Shown here piece by piece: positions 57,720 through 64,000 of a stretch of 64,000 bases of DNA. The translations under genes and the position numbers were made by a program. This DNA comes from Hymenopus coronatus. Taxonomy: Eukaryota > Arthropoda > Insecta > Mantodea > Hymenopodidae. Below the pieces are notes generated by a model. The model was not told where the DNA came from and did not search any database. It saw only the letters and a list, made by a program, of their open reading frames with translations. The DNA is taken from contig CM060899.1 in the NCBI GenBank assembly GCA_030762935.1, forward strand, positions 11,695,001 to 11,759,000, read 5' to 3'. How positions within the stretch are numbered: position 1 is the first letter of the stretch; the number at the start of each line of letters is the position of its first letter.

Positions 57720-60209
57720 CAACGGTTCCCAACAGGTGTGCCCCGGCACCCTAGGGTGCCGTGTGATTGGCTAAGGGGTGCCGCGAGATATTGAGATAAA
57801 CAAAAAAAAAAATCTTCTACTGAAGCCTTAAGTCTTGTAAGGTCTTGAAATAAAATAAGTCAAATCAATTACTCTCATGCACGGTAGATGGGGATAGTGG
57901 TCGATTCATTTCAATAATTCAGTTATACTAGTATCCCACAGATGGCATTACAGCTATACCCTGCCGAACACTCCCGAGACCACTCGCTTCCTCACGAACA
58001 TTCCCGAGACTTCGACAGATGAATATATAAAAGTGTACGCCGCTTGGCGCTTTCAGTTGTCTTCCTCGCGTTGATTCACAGTGTTTAGCTATGGATAAGT
58101 TCATTGTTAAACGTAAACGCCAGGACAGTGAAAGTGAACAGTCGGCTCCTACTGCTTGCTTTAAGAAGCCAAATCTTACAGTTTCTCCCGGACCGTCGAA
58201 TTCACCACATAAAGAAGACAAACGAAAGAAAAGAATATACCAGGACAGTTACTTAGCGTATGGATTTAAGTGGAATAGCAACGAGGAAAACCCTATCCCT
58301 GTGTGTTTAGTTTGTGGCGAAACACTTAGCAACGAGGCCATGGTACCTAGCAAACTGAAGCGGCATCTTACAACAAAGCATCCTAGTGTGTCACAGAAAA
58401 GTGTAATGTATTTTTCGCATATATTAGAAGGGGAGAAGAAAACAGCTGTGCGAATGGTAAAGAGAATGACCATAGGTGATACTGCTCTTGAACTCTCATT
58501 TAAAGTAGTAGAACTGATAGCTAAAAAAAAGAAACCTCATACTCTTGGAGAGGAAATCATTGGCCCTGCATGTCAAGTTATAGTTTCAACAATACTTGGC
58601 GAAGGAGCAGCTAATCAAATATCGAAAGTTCCTCTGTCCAACAACACAATCAGCCGCAGGATATCTGAAATGTCATGCAATATCAACGAACAAGTCACGG
58701 AGAAAATAAAAACTTATAGAACATTTGCTTTGCAAGTAGATGAGAGTCTCGATATTTGTGACAAACCGCAACTCCTTGGTTTTATCAGATATATTGATGA
58801 AAAAGATATTAGTGAACAGTTTCTGTTCTGTAGACCGCTGGAGACTACAACCACAGGCCCTGATATTTTCGTTTCTATTAATTCCTATCTCAATGACCAT
58901 GATCTTTCATGGAAAGACTGTTGTATATGTACAGATGATGCACCATCTATGTCTGGGACATTTAAAAGGTTTTACTGCCAGAGCTCTCAATGAAAATCCA
59001 TCCATTATTATAACTCACTGTTTTCTGCATAGAGAGGCATTAGTCGTGAAAGCGTGTAATGAAGATTTTGCTGAAGTGTTTAACCAAGTTGTGAAAATGG
59101 TGAACTATATGAAGTCTCGACCTTTAAAGTGCAGAATTTTTTAACAGTTATGTCGCGCAACGGATGCAGCTGATACCTCTTTGTTACTTCAAACAGAAGT
59201 AAGGTGGTTTTCGCGGGGTCGTGTATTGAACCGGTTTCTCGAACTTAAAGAACAGCTAAAAACTTTTTTTAAGGATGAAAATCAAGACACATTTCATGAG
59301 CTCTTACTAAGTGATTCTTGGTGTTTTGAACTGTCGTATCTGGCAGATATATTTCATAAGCTGAATGAACTGAATGTTTCGATGCAGGTTCGACATGAAA
59401 CAATAATCTCCTCAACCAATAAAATGAAAGGGTTTAAAAGAAATCTTAGTTCTTGGAAGTCTGCAGTTCAAAAAGGAGATTTGTCGAACTTTCCATATCT
59501 TCTTAATGTGGCAGGAGATAAAGATATGGGTAAACTGAAAGACCGCAATTGTGATCACTTATCAAGATTGCAAGATGCAATAGATGCGTACTTTCCAACT
59601 ATTTCCACTACGAATCTCGACTGGGTTGTCTCACCATTTGATTTCGTCGATAGTGCAGAGGAAATAGATTTCACTGCTTGCGAACGAGATGAATTTATTG
59701 ATCTTTGCGCTGATTCCACACTCAAAGGTAAGTTCACCAAGAGTGAGGCGTCGGTGGCTAGTTTTTGGCTTCAACGGAGAGAGGAGTACCCTAACCTAAT
59801 GAAGAAAGCAATTAACGCACTTTTGCGCTTTTCAACAATCTATCTATGCGAGCAAGCCTTCTCTGTTATGGTGACAATAAAATGCAAAGTAAGAAATAGA
59901 CTGAATAACCTTGAGGATGATTTGCGTGTTTCACTGTCAACTGTAAGACTCGACATCACATATCTGTGCTCTAAGCATCAATCACAAGTTTCACATTAAT
60001 CATTAATCGAACAAAATTTATTGATGTATTTTTACTCAGTGATTGTAGTAAAGTTTACTGTATTATGTTAAGGTGTACGTTATTATTATATAATATTTCA
60101 ATAAATTAACATATTAAGCTTAATTTTCTTTTAATTCAAGGAAGGGTGCCCCTCGTGTTTAATGTTATTCCCAAGGGTGCCGTGAACTTCAATAGGTTGG
60201 GAAACACTG
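57720..60209 (+). mobile_element. hAT-superfamily (ZBED-type) transposon with intact ends
   Basis: 2490 bp. The left end is CAACGGTTCCCAAC (57720). The inverted right end is CAGTGTTTCCCAAC (60209 backwards). The flanking 8-base duplication CTCTAGAG (57712-57719 and 60210-60217) is perfect and itself palindromic. Subterminal GGGTGCCGTG blocks occur at both ends (57757 and 60175). An 8-bp target duplication and such ends are established for hAT. The single transposase gene inside is broken, so the copy could move only with help from another. Confidence 0.93.
58091..59999 (+). pseudogene. hAT/ZBED-type transposase, one frameshift and one stop
   Basis: A BED-type zinc finger (Cys72, Cys75, His92, His97 in CLVCGE..KLKRHLTTKH), then a hAT catalytic core with LQVDES (Asp217), CTDDAPSMSG (Asp about 282), EVRWFSRGRVLNR, and the C-terminal dimerisation block with YLCEQAFSVM (catalytic-type Glu) and KVRNRLNNLEDDLRVSLS. 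The frame is lost by a one-base change in the TTTAAAAGG run (58961-58969). A TAA at about 59142-59144 interrupts the second frame, after which it is open to 59999. All three acidic residues survive. The start is at MDKFIVKRKR, as in ZBED5/SCAND3-like relatives. Damage is light, suggesting a fairly young copy. Confidence 0.9.
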
Positions 60210-60217
60210 CTCTAGAG

Positions 60218-60429
60218 CATTCGAATGCAGAGGATTCGATTCTTGAAAACATTAGATTCTGCCCATCACTAGTTTCAATTCTGTAGAGTATTCGATAGTT
60301 GAAAACATCCGATCCTGCCCATCTCAAGCCAATTGTTTAAGTGTAAACGAATCGTATGTAACGTTTATAAAAATGAATCGCTCATTCTAATTTGGTGAGA
60401 CACGTTCATAAAATATTTATTGCACTGAG
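60218..60429. other. Non-coding, remnant of an older transposon end
   Basis: CATTCGAATGCAGAGGATTC and two GATGGGCAG-type motifs on the minus strand (60272, 60325). Possibly an eroded hAT terminus. Confidence 0.35.
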
Positions 60430-60800
60430 ATAACACTTCATCAAGCTTCTCGTCTGGATTAACCTCAAGCCGACTACAATAATTACAGTTAACACGATGT
60501 AAGTTTTAAGAATCTAGTTTACACCCACGTCATAACTCACATTTATTACCTCCATCGCAGGCTTTAGTATTCCTGTTATCATTACTTTTACGTGAAAATG
60601 AACAAAACTGAGAAATAATAATGCCTAAATATAGTCATTTTCTCTGCATCTCCAATAAATAGAGTGGTACAATGAAACTCTATACGCTTTTTGTACTTTT
60701 TCACCGTATTTGATTATTATACAAGCAGACGGGAAAAATATACGGGTTCTGCCATCTGTTGCTGAACACCTTGAAATAGTTCAAATGTAGTTCTGTAGAT
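60430..60800 (+). repeat. Unclassified ~350-bp dispersed repeat, copy 2
   Basis: TCTGGATTAACCTCAAGCCG, CAGGCTTTAGTATTCC, TTCACCGTATTTGATTATTA, then TGCCATCTGTTGCTGAACAC and GTAGATGGCAGAG, the last two forming a short inverted repeat. Confidence 0.7.
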
Positions 60801-61094
60801 GGCAGAGTCCCAAATAAAACAATCTTCTTCATCATCTTGTTTCTCTAACACCTCGATCCATCTTTGTCTTTTTGAGAGTTTAAATTGACAGCCTGAGATT
60901 GCGCAATCTTATTTCATTCCAAATGTAAAAGGCTTCTACATTATGTGCAAATTATGGAGCTATTATATATTTAAATAGCTATGGAACCAAAAAATGGATC
61001 TACAAAGTTTTCAAATGTAGCCAACCATAAAAAATAAATAGATGCTTGAGAAGAAAAGGCATGTGTGTAAAAACGGTATCACCTTTACTTTCTT

Positions 61095-62840
61095 TATTAA
61101 TATGATGTGTTCCATTCACATGACTCTCTCTGCATCTCTGCGTCAAATTATTCTTAAAAACGCTTATTCTTGTATTTACTTAATGCTAATCAAGATAAAA
61201 ATAGCAGAAATAGTCTTATTACTTAGTTCCTTGTAAGTGGAAGCGAAATAAGGGAGTACCATAGGTTAAAGTGACAGTCAAAGCCTGGTTGCTAAGTGAC
61301 TGAAGTACCTTTGTTTGTATGGACTGGAGTTAGTAAATACCTGTATGAGAAAAGTATAAGTTTGTCTAAGCTGAAAGCAAAATCAAAGGAACATCTAAAC
61401 AACGATAAATTCCACAAAACATGTATATAATATAATATCGTGTGTTTAAACGTGGTCTATATTCTTGGAGTAGTGAGTTTTTGTCCATCTCTTACGTTTT
61501 AGCAGTTATGCAAAATTCCATAAAATTCATCAAGAATAATGCAGTCTTCAGACACTATAACCAGAATATTCAAATGTGCATTTTATTTGGCATGTAAATA
61601 TCTTAAATATAAGAGATTTGAATCAAATTCGTTTGAGCCATTTATGAGAAAATCAAAATTTCGAAAAAAGTTCCGTGTAAAGGATAGTTGGGGGTGTGGG
61701 GGTTGTCTTGAAAATCTTAGAGTCGCATCCTTGGCAGATACCAAACTTAAATACCACGGACTTTTCGTTTCTGAGCTATGCTTTCCACACACACGAACAT
61801 TTTTTCCAAAAATCCATGTTTTGGCTACAGGGGGACCCAAAACATGTATTTCCGGTGAGATCACGGCATCGTATTTTTGGTTGCAATACAATACCTTCCC
61901 AATACATTACGTACATAGTAAGTGCAGAGAAAGTAAAAATGATAAACTAATTTACACATTAACGCAAATTAATGTAATACAGAGAATGTTGGTTTCGTTC
62001 GCATACTTAAGTGAAAGCTGTGGAAGTTACTGAAAGCAATTTATACTAAAATCGGTTAATTATACATACACTAGCCCAGAGTTAACCGAGCTTTGATGAA
62101 AAGAGTGAAAGTTACTAAAATCAAATTACACTAAAATCGGTTATTTATACATACACTAGCCCAGAGCCAAACGAGAGCATACGAGCGAGGCGAGCACACT
62201 TTTTATTTTCTCTACACGTACTAAGAACATAGTGTATATTGTAATGCAAACAAAAATTCGATACCGAGATCTCACTGGAAATACACGTTTTGAGACCCCC
62301 TGAATGAAAAAATGTAGAAACATGTCCGTAGAGTGCATGTATATGTGTGTTTATCTAGCGGCAGAACAGCTCAAAAACGAAAAGACCGTTAAAAACCTAA
62401 CTTGGTATTTAGGTTTGGTATCTTCCAAGGATGCGACACGAAGAGTTTCAAGAAAATCGACTCACACCCAACTACCATTTACATGGAACTTTTTTTTCGA
62501 CAGTTTTGATTTGCTCAAGAATGGCTACACGATTTTGGTTAAAATATTATATATTAAAGATATTTACACGACAAATAAAATGTACATCTTGAATTTTCTC
62601 GGAATAGCCTCTGAACACTACTTTATTCTGGATAAATTTTGCATAGCAGCTAAACCGTAAAAGATGGACATAAACTTATCACACAAAGAATGCAGAGCAC
62701 GTTAAATCGCAGAATTTATATTATATACATTTTTTTTCGTGGAGTTAATCGCTTTTGAGATATTCCTTGTTTTTGGTTTCAGCTTTAAACAATACTTTGT
62801 TGCAGAGATGTGGAGAAGGTCTTCTGAATGGAACACATCA
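61095..62840. mobile_element. Foldback element with both tips present
   Basis: Left arm about 61095-61960, right arm about 62175-62840, inverted. Tips match: GTGTTCCATTCACATGACTC (61107) and, inverted, GTGTTCCATTCAGAAGACC (62835 backwards). The middle (61960-62175) holds a ~80-base direct duplication with ATACATACACTAGCCCAGAG at about 62064 and 62146. No transposase is present. This is the most complete copy in the window. Confidence 0.8.
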
Positions 62841-62854
62841 GGTTGTAACTTCTG

Positions 62855-63025
62855 CGGTTCTCAGCGTCCCATTTCATATGGGTGTGAAAGATGCTTAATT
62901 TTGCTCAGGCGTTCTTTTACTAGATACACTAGCACTAGATTTGTAATATCGAACATAATCCAGTGGACACCGCCGGTTTTGAACCCGCGACTTTGGGAAT
63001 CAAAGACCAGCATGCTAACTTAATA
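62855..63025 (-). mobile_element. tRNA-derived SINE family 2, diverged copy
   Basis: GGTTCTCAGCGTCCCATTTC, GGGTGTGAAAGATGCTTAAT, TACTAGATACACTAGCACTAG-like block, box B (minus) CGGGTTCAAAACC. Same subfamily as 54640-54800. Confidence 0.7.
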
Positions 63026-63369
63026 ATACGAATACAAACACGAAATGCTACACTTCTGAGAAAGGTTGTTTTATAAAACAAGTGTTCGTATTTCCAGAAT
63101 CTTAAAATCCAAGATTCCAAACATTGCTTGAACAGAATCCGCAAGTATATTCCGTATTACTAATATTTTAACCGTAACTTTTGATGATTATTTTTATCGA
63201 CAAACAATAATGATATTACTACTCTATATCTTCAAATATTTTGTATTTAAGAGTATTTGAAGAAGGAATTATGGATGAAAGCCCATTACACAAGAAGTGT
63301 GAACGAACTTGAAATTCGTTCGACTTCACCTTGTGCATTCAAGTAATTGGAGATACATTGTTTACTGTA
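63026..63369. other. AT-rich non-coding stretch
   Basis: Nothing recognised. It is similar in part to 54800-55060 (AGAAAGGTTGTTTT, GTGTTCGTATTTCCAGAAT), so it is likely co-duplicated with the neighbouring SINE. Confidence 0.45.
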
Positions 63370-63760
63370 ACTGATGCTTTATCGCCTGGATTGACCTCAC
63401 TTTGTAGGTCGATCCGACTTCAAAAATACCATTCTAACTCATATGAGTGTACCACCTCCAAGATTTGAGAACTTATCTTGTATTTATTATTTTATTACAG
63501 ACATTAGGATTCCTTTCGGCATTGCTCTTACTTGACAATCAACAAAATTTAGAAATAATAATATGTAAACTTACGCATTTTACACGTATCTTGAATATCT
63601 TAAGCGGCAGAATTAAAATCTTTACCATTTTCTGCACTATTTTACCGTATTTGATTATTATACAAATAAACTGGATAAATTCACCACTGCTACCATCTGT
63701 TGTTGACCATGTTGAAATAGTTCACATTTATATTTGTAGATGGCAGAGTCTCATTCAGAA
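63370..63760 (+). repeat. Unclassified ~350-bp dispersed repeat, copy 3
   Basis: CTGGATTGACCTCACTTTG, TTTACCGTATTTGATTATTA, TACCATCTGTTGTTGACCAT and GTAGATGGCAGAG align with copy 2. The ORF across it is not meaningful. The last ~240 bases of the window show nothing further. Confidence 0.65.
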
Positions 63761-64000
63761 GGTTCCTATGGGCGGGGAGGTTTGATGGCGGACTTTTTGA
63801 ACCTGTAATTTGGACCGCAGGAATGAATCTGTGGATGAATAACTTTCGATTATATTTGTGACACTAAACTAAATTTCTTAATATATGTATAAAGAGAAAG
63901 AACTAATATGATTATAATTCAGTGAACAGATATTTTATTGAGAAGATTACTTCTCTCGATGTTGGCAGACTTGCAACGGTTTCTTTTTTTCTTCTTCTTT

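Noticed and set aside
1..64000. Endogenous virus or LTR retrotransposon
   Set aside because: I looked for protease/RT/integrase order, long terminal repeats and viral structural motifs and saw none; all RT relics are LINE-type or Penelope-type.

Overview
This is eukaryotic, almost certainly insect, DNA. It is AT-rich, gene-poor and dominated by decayed transposable elements. An insect source is inferred from the mix of LINEs with SGNH-type ORF1, R1-like RNase H LINEs, Penelope, Tc1/mariner, piggyBac-like and hAT/ZBED-type elements, several tRNA-derived SINE families, and a zinc-finger gene whose N-terminus has the acidic IKTEIKEE style common in insects. A polyneopteran (cockroach, termite or stick-insect type) is a weak guess that I cannot test. 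There is no operon structure and no prokaryotic signal.

Layout. 1-240: LINE ORF1 fragment. 1.03-2.06 kb: piggyBac-like non-autonomous element. 2.37-2.62 kb: SINE. 3.87-9.17 kb: a GC-rich island of four head-to-tail minus-strand units, each resembling a retrotransposon ORF1 (RRM-like, zinc knuckles, coiled coil), three of them ending in a poly(A) tract. 9.4-9.8 kb: tRNA-derived SINE. 10.8-11.2 kb: Penelope GIY-YIG fragment. 11.2-15.1 kb: a nearly complete but decayed LINE (SGNH esterase-like ORF1, APE endonuclease, RT, TTAC-repeat tail). 16.9-18.85 kb: a second LINE, minus strand, split at a TTAA by a 996-bp piggyBac-like element. 21.36-22.98 kb: two more piggyBac-like copies. 23.23-23.56 kb: a 169-bp tandem duplication.

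The only convincing host gene is a minus-strand C2H2 zinc-finger gene. Its coding exons are at 31594-31295, 27710-27679 and 25262-24164. It has ten fingers, a 32-bp micro-exon and a probable GC-AG intron. Candidate upstream exons lie at 33394-33288 and near 46.1-45.83 kb, which would make the locus about 22 kb. Its introns and flanks hold foldback arms, tandem repeats and a dead mariner.

33.9-36.3 kb: LINE ORF1 and ORF2 remnants. A 73-bp minisatellite (36.28-37.67 kb) appears to have grown out of the last codons and 3' end of a LINE. 38.4-44.6 kb: SINEs, two further DDE transposase relics, and an R1-like LINE with RNase H that was itself hit by a SINE and another LINE. 45.5-51.2 kb: the largest stretch of non-repetitive-looking DNA, with a 64-bp minisatellite and one unidentified 105-codon ORF.

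51.2-64 kb: a mosaic of one foldback family (long inverted arms, often with a GT tract near the centre), three copies of an unclassified ~350-bp repeat, more SINEs, and a hAT/ZBED-type transposon (57720-60209) with clear terminal inverted repeats, an 8-bp target duplication and a transposase broken by one frameshift and one stop. Coordinates of repeat edges are by eye and may be off by tens of bases.
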